This document shows positions 1 to 8,510 of a DNA stretch of 21,711 nt, piece after piece. The notes under the pieces were generated by a model. The model had not been told where the DNA came from. It searched no databases and worked only from the letters and a program-made list of their open reading frames with translations. Position numbers and translations under genes: made by a program. Every line of letters starts with the position of its first letter. Position 1 is the first letter of the stretch. Source of the DNA: Candidatus Latescibacterota bacterium (GTDB lineage: Bacteria; Latescibacterota; UBA2968; UBA8231); the NCBI GenBank assembly GCA_022826515.1, contig JAJDUT010000071.1:1-21711 (forward strand). Reading direction: 5' to 3'.

Positions 1-1859
1 TCGGAGTACACTACGTAAGCATTCATCAGCCTAAATTCGGCACTTTTGAGAGCCAACGTGAGTTCAGCCCACGCGCTAGGATCCCAGTGGTGAAAAGTAA
101 ATACCATCCGCCCGGTCTGTTTCTTTAGGACTCGCCCGCACTCTGCGAAAATGCCCGCGAGTACCCTCATAAAATTACTAACACCAGTGGTCGCTTTTGT
201 CGCAACAGCACTGTCGGATTCGTCGTAATTCCACTCGGCCTCGTCGGGGAGCAGGCGAGTCAGCCACACCCGAAAAAAAGCCGCCAGATTGCTGTATTGC
301 ACACTGTCGTAATAGGGAGGATCAGTCACTATCATATCTACGGAATGGTCGTCGAGAGGCAACCGCTGCGAATCGCCCTGAATGAGCCAAAACCGACTCC
401 GATCACGCACGAGATCGGCCTGATTGAAAACTTCAATGCCGTCGTCCGCTTCCCCCGCTATCTTGACTAACTCTCTTTTGCCATCTTCCCCAATTTTCCG
501 CTCAATGGGCAACGCCGACCACTTGCGCCCCCGCTCGATCCGATCGCGAAAGAGTAATTGCAGGTTGCCGGACGATTTACGCGGATTGACCGGGTTGTTC
601 TCCAGCACCGTGTATTGGAACGAATAGGCGTGCAACGCGAAAACGTGCCGAATTGCACCCGGACGGCGTTTGTACCAACCCTTGTATCCGCAGAGCATGG
701 CATTGAACTCTAAAGACGTGGACAAAAGCATCCCAAGGGTGAGTCTATCTATGCCTGCATAGTCGCGAAGTTGCCGAATCGCTTGGTGCAGGTACAGTAG
801 CTGACGGGATGAAAAAACATCGAGATATGAACGGACATTGTGCCTTAGCAGATCACCAGACTTGGGGCCGTCATGCACCCTAAAATCTTCCAACGGTCCG
901 AAATCCAGTTCGCTACGCCGCTCGTCGGCCCGTTTGATTCGCGCCAAATCCTCTTCGCTAGGCGAGCGGAAAAAGGTGCCGTGCTCGGGGCAAGTCGCAA
1001 CAATCGCAATCGGCGTATAGCGCGCATAAAATGGCAAGTCGAGCAGTTCCTCGTACTTCTGACCGCAGCTAGGACACTCTTTTTCAGCTTTGGTAATCAG
1101 ATCCGTGGTTGCACCGACCATTCTGGTCAGCGGAGACAACTTTTCGACGACGGTCTTCTGCCCGTTTTGATTGCGAAAAATCTCCCCGCTCTCAGGGCAA
1201 ATGCCGATTATTGCATCGTCCTCATGTCGCAAATCGTACTGATCAATCTGCACGACATTCCGACAAGCGCATTTTTTACGCATCCCGTGTAGCACATACT
1301 GGATATCCACAGTCTGCTCACAGGTTGGACATTCGGTCTGGAAATAAGGCCCCAAGCTATCGTGCAAGTCGGCGAAGAACCGATCGAAAACTACTCGCAA
1401 ACCCGCCAACTCGACCTGCGTGAGTGACGCTCGGGCCTGCACAATCGGGATGGGGTCTATATCCGCACCGATGACGTTCGCGCCGAGGCGAATCGCTTCG
1501 TGCAGAGTCGTGCCGCCTCCCATCATCGGGTCAAGCACAGTCATGCCTTCTAGCCCGCCAGGTGCGTAGTAATCGCGACACTCATGGTCAGCCGCAAATT
1601 GCTTGAGTATGGTGCGAAATGTGGACCCGCACCGTCGCGCCCACCACTTATGCAGATACGTGTTTGGACGAAAGAGATGTTTGTTGAACACCTCCTGACG
1701 GGAAAGGTCGTTGACAAATTCCTCGGGAAAGGCGCGATCTATACTGAGACTGTGTTCCGTTTGCCTCGGGCGAATTAGTTCGTCCAGCGTCAATTGGCGT
1801 CCGTCACTCACCACGTCGGACGATGGCTTGATTTTTTTAGACGATGAGTATTCGGTCAT
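1..1859 (-). CDS. DNA methyltransferase with internal zinc ribbons, 3' end beyond window
   Basis: An open frame of 619 codons runs off the left edge. The protein is a SAM-dependent DNA amino-methyltransferase. Motif I, LDPMMGGGTTLHEA, is at residues 109-122 with the acidic GADIDP after it. The catalytic motif TDPPYYDSVQYSNL is at 512-525. SAM motif first and DPPY second, separated by about 390 residues, is an alpha-like order in which the middle would hold target recognition. The middle also has two probable zinc ribbons: C177-x2-C180 with C197/C199, and C262-x2-C265 with C290/H293. An N-terminal HKWWARR (70-76) resembles DUF1156-type methyltransferases. The start ATG has GGAGAG seven bases upstream (1867-1872); a possible -10 TATGAT lies at 1905-1910. 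It begins 75 bp after polA. An orphan enzyme or part of a restriction or phage-defence locus are both possible; the partners would lie left of the window. Methyltransferase activity is near certain, the base modified (N6-A or N4-C) is not. Confidence 0.9.
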   Translation of the reverse strand, partial: MTEYSSSKKIKPSSDVVSDGRQLTLDELIRPRQTEHSLSIDRAFPEEFVNDLSRQEVFNKHLFRPNTYLHKWWARRCGSTFRTILKQFAADHECRDYYAPGGLEGMTVLDPMMGGGTTLHEAIRLGANVIGADIDPIPIVQARASLTQVELAGLRVVFDRFFADLHDSLGPYFQTECPTCEQTVDIQYVLHGMRKKCACRNVVQIDQYDLRHEDDAIIGICPESGEIFRNQNGQKTVVEKLSPLTRMVGATTDLITKAEKECPSCGQKYEELLDLPFYARYTPIAIVATCPEHGTFFRSPSEEDLARIKRADERRSELDFGPLEDFRVHDGPKSGDLLRHNVRSYLDVFSSRQLLYLHQAIRQLRDYAGIDRLTLGMLLSTSLEFNAMLCGYKGWYKRRPGAIRHVFALHAYSFQYTVLENNPVNPRKSSGNLQLLFRDRIERGRKWSALPIERKIGEDGKRELVKIAGEADDGIEVFNQADLVRDRSRFWLIQGDSQRLPLDDHSVDMIVTDPPYYDSVQYSNLAAFFRVWLTRLLPDEAEWNYDESDSAVATKATTGVSNFMRVLAGIFAECGRVLKKQTGRMVFTFHHWDPSAWAELTLALKSAEFRLMNAYVVYS

Positions 1860-1934
1860 TTTGCGTCTCTCCGCGGACGCACGTGCCATATTTTGCTGCG
1901 TGCAATCATAGTTTCCCGGTATCCGCTCGGCCCC

Positions 1935-4658
1935 TCAGTGCGCCTCCAGCCAATTCTCGCCGGTGCCCATCTCGATTTCTAGCGGCACCTCCATCGGCAA
2001 AGCCTCGCGCATCTCGCGCGCGACTAGCGGCGGTAGGGTCTCTACCTCGTCCCGGTGCAGGTCGAAGACCAACTCGTCGTGGACCTGCAACAGCATCGCC
2101 GAGCGGAACCCTTCCTCGCGCAGCAGCCGGTGGATGCGGCTCATCGCCAGCTTGATCATATCCGCGGCCGTACCCTGAATGCGGGTATTGATTGCGTTGC
2201 GCTCGGCTCCTTTGCGGGTAGTGGCGTTGCGCGAGTTGATGTCGCGCAAATAGCGCCGCCGCCCGGTCACCGTCTCGACGTAGCCCTTGTCGCGGGCGAA
2301 CTCCACAGTCTCGTCGAGATAGCGCCGCACCCCCGGATACTGGGCAAAGTACTGATCGATTAGCTCGGAGGCCTGCCAGCGCGGAATGTCGAGCCGCTCG
2401 GCTAACCCAAAGGGCGAGATCCCGTAGATGATGCCGAAGTTGACCGTCTTGGCCTGACGGCGCATCTCCGGGGTCGCTTGGTCTTCTGCGACTTGGTAGA
2501 TCTTTGCGGCCGTAGCCATGTGGATGTCGCCGCCGCTGTTGAAGGTGTCCAGCATCCCCTCGTCGCGGCTGAGCGCCGCGGCGATCCGCAACTCGATCTG
2601 CGAATAATCGGCCGAGAACAGCAGGTAGTCGCTGCTGCGCGGCACAAAGGCGCGGCGGATTTCCCGCCCTTGCTCGCTGCGGATGGGGATGTTCTGGAGG
2701 TTCGGGCGGTCGGACTTCATGCGCCCGGTAGCGGTCATGAGCTGCTCGTAGTTGGTGTGGACGCGCCCAGTGGCCTTAAAGACCGCGCTGGGAAGCTGAT
2801 CGACATACGTTGACTTGAGCTTGGTGTGCAAGCGGTATTCGAGCACCTGCCGCGCGATCTCGTGGCGATTGGCCAGCCGGCGCAAGATCTGTTCGCTGGT
2901 TTGGTACTGGCCGGTCTTCTGCGTCCGCCGCGCATTGGGATCCAGCTCCATCTTATCAAAGAGAATGGTGCCTAGCTGATTGCCCGAATTGAGGTTGAAG
3001 CGCTCCCCGGCCAACTCAAAGACGCGCTCGGCAGCCTGTTCGATGGCCTCCTCAAATTGCCGCGAGAGCGCAGCCAAGGCCGAGCTTTCCATGCGGATGC
3101 CCTCGTATTCCATATCTACCAGCACCGGCAGGAGCGGAACTTCGATCTCGTAAAAAACGCGCTGCTGATCCATGTCGTCGATTTTCGGCCGCAGCGCCGC
3201 AGCGAGTTGGAAGGTGATGTCCGCGTCCTCGCAGGCGTACTCGGCCACTTGCTCCATCGGCACTTGTAGGAGCGTTAGCTGCTCACCGCCGCGCTCGCCG
3301 ATCAGCTCGGATATGGGCTTGGGTGAGTAGGAGAGCAGGCTCTTGGCCAGTTCATCCATGCTGCGTCTCAGCTCAGGCTCGGCCAAGGTCGCCGCCAGCA
3401 TGGTGTCGAAGAACGGGCCTTCCAACCGCATACCGTGCCAGCGGAGGACGCTGAGATCGTACTTGAGGTTGTGGCCGATTTTTTCGCTCGCTCCTTCAAA
3501 CACCGGGCGGAACTCCTCCAAAACGGCCAGCACCTCGGCCCGCTCCCCAGGCAGCGGCACGTAGTGGCCCGTGCCCGGAGCCCACGAAAAGGCCAAGCCA
3601 ATCAAGTCGCATTGCCGGACGTCTAGACCGTTGGTCTCAACGTCAAAGCAAAACGCCGACTGCTCTGACAGCGCCTCAATCAACGCCTGTCGCTTGTCGG
3701 GCGTATCAACGAGTTGATAGTCGTGCTCCACATCCTCCACCCCTTTGAGCGGGCCGTGGGTCTGTTCCTTTTCAACGCTAAACTCGTCGCCGAGCAGCCG
3801 TCGGCCCAGCGTATTGAATTCGAGTTCGGTAAAAAGGGTCTCTAACTTCTCGCGGTCCCAGTCGGCCTTAACCAAATCCGCCAGTCCCACGTCCAACGGC
3901 ACGTCGCACTCAATGGTAACTAGCTCCTTGGAAAGCAGGGCCTGTTCCCGGTGTTCCTCTACGTTCTGCTTCTGCTTGCCCTTGAGTTGATCGGTGTGCG
4001 CTAGCAACTTTTCGACGCTGCCGTACTCGGCGATGAGCTTTTGCGCCGTCTTGGGGCCGATCCCAGGAACGCCGGGCACATTGTCCGAGGAGTCGCCCAT
4101 CAGCCCCAGCACATCGATCACTTGGTCGATCCGCTCGACTTGCCATTGTGCAAGGATTTCCGGCACTCCCAACACCTCGGCCTCGTCACCGCCGCGCCCC
4201 GGCTTGTACATAAAGCTCCGCTCGGAAACGAGCTGGCCGTAGTCCTTGTCGGGCGTGACCATGTACGTCGCAAACCCCTCGGCTTCGGCCTTCTTGGCCA
4301 ACGTGCCGATCACGTCGTCGGCCTCCCATCCCGGCTCGCGCAAGACCGGGATGTTAAACGCCTCGCAGAGCTGGAACACGTACGGCAGTGCTTGGCTCAG
4401 ATCCTCGGGCATGGCCTCGCGCTGGGCTTTGTACTCTTCGTACTTGTGGTGCCGATGCGTCGGCTCAGGCGTGTCGAAGACGACGGCGATGTGCGTCGGC
4501 TCACCCTTTTCGATGATGGAGAGCAAGGTGTTGGCAAAGGCAAAAACGGCCGACGTGTTCATGCCCTTTGAGGTCATGCGCGGATTGCGAATCATCGCGA
4601 AGTGCCCCCGATAGACGAGGGCCATACCATCGAGCAGGAAGAGAACTTTTTCGCTCAT
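1935..4658 (-). CDS. polA: DNA polymerase I
   Basis: A 907-aa family A polymerase for Okazaki fragment processing and repair synthesis, close to the usual length. Domains in order: 5' nuclease (1 to about 290, with FDTPEPTHRHHKYEEYKAQR, EADDVIG at 112-118, TPDKDYGQL and GLMGDSSDNVPG at 185-196); 3'-5' proofreading exonuclease (about 330-490); polymerase (about 500-907). All three exonuclease motifs are intact: FDVETNGLD (D339, E341), GHNLKYDL (N397, D401) and YACED (Y474, D478). Polymerase motif A is DYSQIELR (D684), motif B is RRQAKTVNFGIIYG (K737, F741) and motif C is QVHDELVFD (H860, D861, E862). The frame stays open for another 81 codons upstream, but that stretch overlaps the dioxygenase gene and looks unlike PolI, so the start at MSEKVLFLLDG is chosen. 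It lies 20 bp after the upstream stop; the Shine-Dalgarno sequence is weak, which suits translational coupling. Confidence 0.98.
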   Translation of the reverse strand: MSEKVLFLLDGMALVYRGHFAMIRNPRMTSKGMNTSAVFAFANTLLSIIEKGEPTHIAVVFDTPEPTHRHHKYEEYKAQREAMPEDLSQALPYVFQLCEAFNIPVLREPGWEADDVIGTLAKKAEAEGFATYMVTPDKDYGQLVSERSFMYKPGRGGDEAEVLGVPEILAQWQVERIDQVIDVLGLMGDSSDNVPGVPGIGPKTAQKLIAEYGSVEKLLAHTDQLKGKQKQNVEEHREQALLSKELVTIECDVPLDVGLADLVKADWDREKLETLFTELEFNTLGRRLLGDEFSVEKEQTHGPLKGVEDVEHDYQLVDTPDKRQALIEALSEQSAFCFDVETNGLDVRQCDLIGLAFSWAPGTGHYVPLPGERAEVLAVLEEFRPVFEGASEKIGHNLKYDLSVLRWHGMRLEGPFFDTMLAATLAEPELRRSMDELAKSLLSYSPKPISELIGERGGEQLTLLQVPMEQVAEYACEDADITFQLAAALRPKIDDMDQQRVFYEIEVPLLPVLVDMEYEGIRMESSALAALSRQFEEAIEQAAERVFELAGERFNLNSGNQLGTILFDKMELDPNARRTQKTGQYQTSEQILRRLANRHEIARQVLEYRLHTKLKSTYVDQLPSAVFKATGRVHTNYEQLMTATGRMKSDRPNLQNIPIRSEQGREIRRAFVPRSSDYLLFSADYSQIELRIAAALSRDEGMLDTFNSGGDIHMATAAKIYQVAEDQATPEMRRQAKTVNFGIIYGISPFGLAERLDIPRWQASELIDQYFAQYPGVRRYLDETVEFARDKGYVETVTGRRRYLRDINSRNATTRKGAERNAINTRIQGTAADMIKLAMSRIHRLLREEGFRSAMLLQVHDELVFDLHRDEVETLPPLVAREMREALPMEVPLEIEMGTGENWLEAH

Positions 4659-4678
4659 GCAGAATTCTTTCGTCGCAC

Positions 4679-5518
4679 TCAAACGGCTTGGTTGGCTGCT
4701 TCGTAGTACTTGTTGATACCGGGCACGTCGCTCATCCCGTGCCACACACCCCGGAAGAGCGTGCGGCGCTTCTCTGGAAACGAGGCGATCACTTCGGCCG
4801 ACGGACACCCTTTGCCCCACTTGGAATTGACGGTGTCGTAGCAAGTGAACAAGCTCAGTCGGTCGCGCTGCTCGTTGGTCCAGCGCGTGCCCGAATGGCA
4901 CAGGGCTTCAGTGAAAATCACCACCGAACCGGCCTGGCAGATATAGCTCTCCCACAGCGCACTGTCACGCTCGCTCAGCTCGTCGGGCCGGGAGAAGGCG
5001 GCCTTGTGGCTGCCCGGCAGAAAAAGCGTGCCCCCGTCGCCCTCGCCGACTTCGTTGAGCTCCCACACCACTCGCGTCAGGCCGGAATGCACCTTGCCCG
5101 ACTGCATCTGGTAGATGTGCGAGTTGCCGCGAAAGTTGAAGTACCCGCCGCCGCCGTGCGGGCCGAAGTTGTCGTGCCCAGCTTGGCGATGGCTGGTATA
5201 GGTGTGGTCGTAGCGGAACCCATAGCACTCTTCGCTGGCCAGCGCCTGATGCGAGAGCACTTCGTTGAGCACGCCCACTACGGCCGGGTGGTCGAGCAAG
5301 ATCTGCGACGGGCCGCCGTGATTGTCGCGCTCGTCCGGCGGCAGGGACTCGCGCTCGTAGAGAAACTTCATCTGGTGGGCGCGGATCGCCACCAGCTCTT
5401 CTTCGCTCAACAGCGCGGGCAAGAGGACAAATCCCTTGAGGTCAAAGAGGTACTTCTGGGCCTCGGTCATCGGGATGACGTCCCGCCCGTCGGCATTGGT
5501 CGTCGGCAGCAGGTCCAT
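4679..5518 (-). CDS. Phytanoyl-CoA dioxygenase (PhyH) family protein with HxG in place of HxD
   Basis: A 279-aa double-stranded beta-helix protein of the Fe(II)/2-oxoglutarate PhyH family. Hallmarks: FDLKGFVLLPALLSEEEL near the N-terminus, GDGGTLFLPGSHK (160-172), the distal ligand CHSGTRW (H208) and a likely 2-oxoglutarate arginine at 218 or 220. The usual HxD iron motif is not visible. The best candidate is GPHGGGG (H121-G122-G123), an HxG, and no other HxD occurs in that part. In 2-oxoglutarate halogenases the Asp is replaced by Ala or Gly so that halide can bind iron, but many bacterial PhyH-like proteins also carry an HGG here, so the chemistry is left open. The gene follows the MDR dehydrogenase with a 7-bp gap, and GGAAGG (5531-5536) lies inside the end of that gene, so the two are probably one transcript. 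Confidence 0.88.
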   Translation of the reverse strand: MDLLPTTNADGRDVIPMTEAQKYLFDLKGFVLLPALLSEEELVAIRAHQMKFLYERESLPPDERDNHGGPSQILLDHPAVVGVLNEVLSHQALASEECYGFRYDHTYTSHRQAGHDNFGPHGGGGYFNFRGNSHIYQMQSGKVHSGLTRVVWELNEVGEGDGGTLFLPGSHKAAFSRPDELSERDSALWESYICQAGSVVIFTEALCHSGTRWTNEQRDRLSLFTCYDTVNSKWGKGCPSAEVIASFPEKRRTLFRGVWHGMSDVPGINKYYEAANQAV

Positions 5519-5525
5519 AAGCGCT

Positions 5526-6539
5526 TCAGTCCTTCCAGTTGAACACCACGTTGAGCATGTTTTTCTCGCGGTGGTACGCCATTTCGTAGGCTTGGACCAT
5601 GTCCGAGTAGTGCAGCCGGTGGGTGACCAAGCGGCTCGGTTGGAGCTTGCCTTCCTGCATCAGCGAGAGCACGTGGACGCAGCGGCCGTCGTTGTCAAAG
5701 TGGTCTCCTTCCGGCGGCGGAAACAGCGACCCGGCCCGATCGTTGACCGCACAGATTGAAACGCCCTTGAAGTAAAACCAGCGCATGTCCAACGGGTTAA
5801 AATCCAGCGCCTCTTCGCCTCTCCCTGGGAGGCTGACGACGGACACCCGTCCGTTGGTTCGGACTACTTCCATCGCCGTGCGATACGCCGGCCAAGGGTT
5901 GGCCGTCAGGATCACCAAGTCGATCCCCTGCCCGTGGGTAAATTCGTCCAGCTTGGCCTCCAACTCGGGATCGTCCGACAACAGGGCTTCGTGCGCCCCC
6001 ATCTGGCGCGCCATGTCCAAGCGCACCGAGCTGTTGCCCAGCCCCAAGACTCGCGCACCAAAAAGCGGGCCTAGCGCCACCGCCCCCAGCCCCAAGACGC
6101 CCAACCCCACCACGGCCACGGTTTCGCCGGGTGCGAAAAACGCCTTGGTGTAGCAATGCATGCTCAAGGCGTACAAATGGGCGAACACCGCATCTTCGGC
6201 CGCGACCCCGTCCGGCACGTGGACGATGCTCTCGCTGTCCCGCGCCACGTACGCCGACTGATGGGGATGCCGCGACACCACCCGATCCCCCACTGCGAAC
6301 TTAGTGACCTTGCTGCCGACCCCGCGCACCACACCTAAGTTGCTGTCGCCCACCCAGCGCGGAAAATCCGGTGCTCCGGGCACCTGTTCGGCCCCTTCGT
6401 AGTTGCCGCGGTCGGTGCCGATCTTAAATCCCGTGATCTCCGTCTCCACCCAAATCTGGTCGTCCTCCAAATTCTCCGTGTCCAGCGTCAGATCTTCAAT
6501 CCGCAAATCTCGCGGACCGTGCAACATGGCAATTTTCAT
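5526..6539 (-). CDS. Zinc-less MDR (alcohol dehydrogenase-like) oxidoreductase
   Basis: A 337-aa medium-chain dehydrogenase/reductase with an N-terminal GroES-like fold and a Rossmann domain (VAVVGLGVLGLGAVALG, GxGxxG at 145-150). The segment that normally holds the catalytic-zinc Cys and the GHE motif reads ITGFKIGTDRGNY and WVGDSNLGVV, with no Cys or His ligands, and the four-cysteine structural-zinc lobe is absent. It is therefore a zinc-independent MDR, more like quinone-reductase or sugar-ketone types. The start at MKIAMLHGPRDL is fixed by GGAGG at 6547-6551, seven bases upstream; the in-frame extension of 17 codons is ignored. An 80-bp gap holding a large hairpin separates it from the IolD-like gene, and the PhyH gene follows 7 bp downstream. 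The substrate is unknown; a sugar or polyol redox step is an inference from the neighbours. Confidence 0.9.
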   Translation of the reverse strand: MKIAMLHGPRDLRIEDLTLDTENLEDDQIWVETEITGFKIGTDRGNYEGAEQVPGAPDFPRWVGDSNLGVVRGVGSKVTKFAVGDRVVSRHPHQSAYVARDSESIVHVPDGVAAEDAVFAHLYALSMHCYTKAFFAPGETVAVVGLGVLGLGAVALGPLFGARVLGLGNSSVRLDMARQMGAHEALLSDDPELEAKLDEFTHGQGIDLVILTANPWPAYRTAMEVVRTNGRVSVVSLPGRGEEALDFNPLDMRWFYFKGVSICAVNDRAGSLFPPPEGDHFDNDGRCVHVLSLMQEGKLQPSRLVTHRLHYSDMVQAYEMAYHREKNMLNVVFNWKD

Positions 6540-6546
6540 ACGATTT

Positions 6547-6551
6547 CCTCC
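6547..6551 (-). promoter_or_regulatory. Shine-Dalgarno GGAGG deciding the MDR start
   Basis: GGAGGAAA on the minus strand, seven bases before the ATG at 6539. It decides for the internal ATG over an earlier in-frame start whose leader would run through the 6560-6620 hairpin. Confidence 0.85.
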
Positions 6552-6559
6552 ATTAGATA

Positions 6560-6620
6560 ATCCGCAGATAAACGCAGATAGGATTTGCAAGACGATCCGA
6601 ATCTGCGCTCATCTGCGGAT
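6560..6620 (-). repeat. Inverted repeat / long hairpin of CCGCAGAT units between two genes
   Basis: The arms are 6560-6584 and 6595-6620, separated by 10 bases. The left arm begins ATCCGCAGATAAACGCAGAT and the reverse complement of the right arm begins ATCCGCAGATGAGCGCAGAT, so 18 of the first 20 positions match, and both arms finish in GGAT. Each arm is itself an imperfect tandem of CGCAGAT. The right arm ends within the TGA of the IolD-like gene. There is no T-run, so it is not a classical terminator. It may be a REP-like or MITE-like dispersed repeat, or an mRNA-stabilising hairpin between two co-transcribed genes. Confidence 0.8.
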
Positions 6621-8494
6621 CAGAGTCCAATCTCGTGGCGCAGCGCCTCGGTATCGGCGCACCAGTTGCCGACGTTCCAGCGGCCAAAGGCCCCCAAGGC
6701 CCCGCGTTCGTCTGGTCCGAAATAAACGGGGATGTGTATCAGCGACAAGCCGCCGTGCGCCCGCGCCTGGTCCAACGCTCTTTCCAGCGACTCGGGCGAA
6801 TACCCGCCGCTCATCGCGACCACGCCCTCTACTGCACTCGCCCAAGTCACGTAGTCAACTACCACGCGGTCGTAGGTGCCGCAGTCAGCCCCGTACTGGG
6901 CCAGTTGCAAACCCGAGATCGCGCCCATCCGCCGATTGTCCAACAGCAGAATGCACCCGGTCGCTCCGTGCTCTACCCCGTCGATGAGCACCTGCGGATT
7001 CATGGTGAAAGAGCCATCGCCGCTAATAGCCAACCCGTAGAACGGCTCGGTCGCTACCGCAGTAGCCAACAGCGCCGAGACTGCAAAACCCATATAACTG
7101 GCCCCAGTCTCGGTAAAGGTGCGGCCCAAGCGATCGTCTTCTACGACTTGGAAGCCGTTGGCCTGCACGTCGCCGGCGTCAAAAAAACACACGGCATCGC
7201 GGGTGCGCGCCCAATCCGTGGCCACCTTAATGGCCGTCGGCTGCGTCATGACCTCCGCGTCCCACATCTCGTCGTACAGCACCGATTTTTGATAGCGCAC
7301 GGCCTTAAACGCCGCCCACTCCCGCTTCTTGTCGCTACAGGCCTGCAACCAAGCCGAAGGAGAGCCGTTTTGCACGCGACTCGCGCTGAGCGCGCGATTC
7401 AATTTCCGCAGCGTCCCGGCCGCATCGCCGACCAAGGCCATAGTCTTGCCGTAGTGAGTAGCAGTTTCTGGATCCGCGTTGATATTGACGACGCCTTGCA
7501 CGCGCGGATAGCCCGTGCGCGACGAATCCGACTGGCAGACAAAGCGGGCACCAACGGCGATCAAGAGATCGGCTTCCTCCATCGCGTAGTTGCCGCAAAT
7601 CGACCCCTTGCTGCCGCCGACAGTCATGTTGCGCGGATGATCGTACGGCAAGACGCCGGAGACTAAGGGACTAGTCACAACCACCGCGTCGGCTAGCTCC
7701 AACAACTCAGCTAACTCCGCCCCGGCCCCACGCGCACCGCCGCCGACCTTGACGACGACGCGCTCGGCCGCGGCAACGACGGCTGCCGCCTCCGCGTAGC
7801 GTCCCTCATCCGCAGCCGCACCCAACGGCGGCGGTGCGCCCACGGGTAGCTCGTCCAAATTGAACTGCGCCAACTCCGCGGGTTGCACGTTGAGCGGCAA
7901 GAGCAAAAAAAACGGCTCGGCCTGATGCGGATGATCCACCGCGTTGAGTCCTCGCCGCAGAGCCGTGGCAAGCGCCAGCGGCGTGTGCAGCGAGTACGTC
8001 CGGCTCATGGTGCCAAACAGCCGCAGGAAGGCGTTTTGTTCGGTCCCGGGAACCTGCTGCATGTTCGGCCCCTCGTCTTGGGTCGTCTCGTCCCCGAGCA
8101 GATACCAGACGCCCAACCCATCCGAGCGCGGGACAATAGAGGCCGCCAGCGCTTGCAGTGCTCCCGGCCCGATCGAGGTGACGACCGCGGCCTTTTCGCC
8201 GCGCACCCAGCGCAGGGCCGCAGCCGCGTGTGACGCCTCGATTTCGCTGCGCACCCCACAGACGCGCACTAGCCCTGCGTCCTGATAAATCCGCAAGACC
8301 TCGCCGATCTCGGTCGAGCCGTGACCAAAGACGCAAAAGAAAGTCCTGACGCCTTGCAACCAAAGCCCCAGGACGAGCGCCTCGGATACCGTGGTATCGA
8401 TGCGGCGGCCCAGCACCCCAAGATCCCCGGCTGCGGCGATTTGCTGCGCCCGCTCCTGCCGCGTCTGTGCCAATTGCGCTACGGTCGCTTCCAT
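6620..8494 (-). CDS. Thiamine-diphosphate-dependent enzyme, IolD/acetolactate synthase-like
   Basis: A 624-aa three-domain ThDP enzyme. The N-terminal Pyr domain has CVFGHGSTEIGEVL (54-67), like the FGHGN signature of IolD, with the likely cofactor-activating glutamate in VRSEIEASHAA (E84 or E86) and TSIGPGALQALA. The central domain follows (about 220-380). The C-terminal PP domain has the ThDP/Mg motif GDGSFTMN (492-499) ending in LLLDNRR (N520). Length and N-terminal motifs fit IolD, the trihydroxycyclohexanedione hydrolase of myo-inositol breakdown, better than acetolactate synthase (about 560 aa), but no other clear iol gene is beside it, so no symbol is given. The ATG lies inside the left copy of a direct repeat whose other copy is at 9347-9370. 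Before the cassette inserted, this ATG would have sat about 3 bp after the SGNH stop codon and been translationally coupled to it. Confidence 0.88.
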   Translation of the reverse strand: MEATVAQLAQTRQERAQQIAAAGDLGVLGRRIDTTVSEALVLGLWLQGVRTFFCVFGHGSTEIGEVLRIYQDAGLVRVCGVRSEIEASHAAAALRWVRGEKAAVVTSIGPGALQALAASIVPRSDGLGVWYLLGDETTQDEGPNMQQVPGTEQNAFLRLFGTMSRTYSLHTPLALATALRRGLNAVDHPHQAEPFFLLLPLNVQPAELAQFNLDELPVGAPPPLGAAADEGRYAEAAAVVAAAERVVVKVGGGARGAGAELAELLELADAVVVTSPLVSGVLPYDHPRNMTVGGSKGSICGNYAMEEADLLIAVGARFVCQSDSSRTGYPRVQGVVNINADPETATHYGKTMALVGDAAGTLRKLNRALSASRVQNGSPSAWLQACSDKKREWAAFKAVRYQKSVLYDEMWDAEVMTQPTAIKVATDWARTRDAVCFFDAGDVQANGFQVVEDDRLGRTFTETGASYMGFAVSALLATAVATEPFYGLAISGDGSFTMNPQVLIDGVEHGATGCILLLDNRRMGAISGLQLAQYGADCGTYDRVVVDYVTWASAVEGVVAMSGGYSPESLERALDQARAHGGLSLIHIPVYFGPDERGALGAFGRWNVGNWCADTEALRHEIGL

Positions 8495-8496
8495 AA
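8472..8496. repeat. Left copy of imperfect direct repeat flanking the AT-rich cassette
   Basis: 25 bases that match 9347-9370 with one substitution and one single-base indel. On the minus strand it encodes the start MEATVAQL of the IolD-like enzyme. It could be a target-site duplication or an attachment-site copy. Confidence 0.85.
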
Positions 8497-8510
8497 CTTC
8501 AACAGGTTCG

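Noticed and set aside
4659..4901. 81-codon N-terminal extension of polA
   Set aside because: It overlaps the dioxygenase gene in another frame and has no PolI-like sequence; MSEKVLFLLDG is the normal N-terminus.
4568..5542. 324-codon open frame on the plus strand
   Set aside because: Antisense to the polA start and the dioxygenase gene, which have clear family motifs; the plus frame looks like a GC-driven shadow.
5526..6590. Longer start of the first MDR gene (17 extra codons)
   Set aside because: The added residues are encoded by the CCGCAGAT inverted repeat, and GGAGG is placed for the internal ATG.
6635..7666. 343-codon open frame on the plus strand
   Set aside because: Antisense to the IolD-like gene, no recognisable domain.
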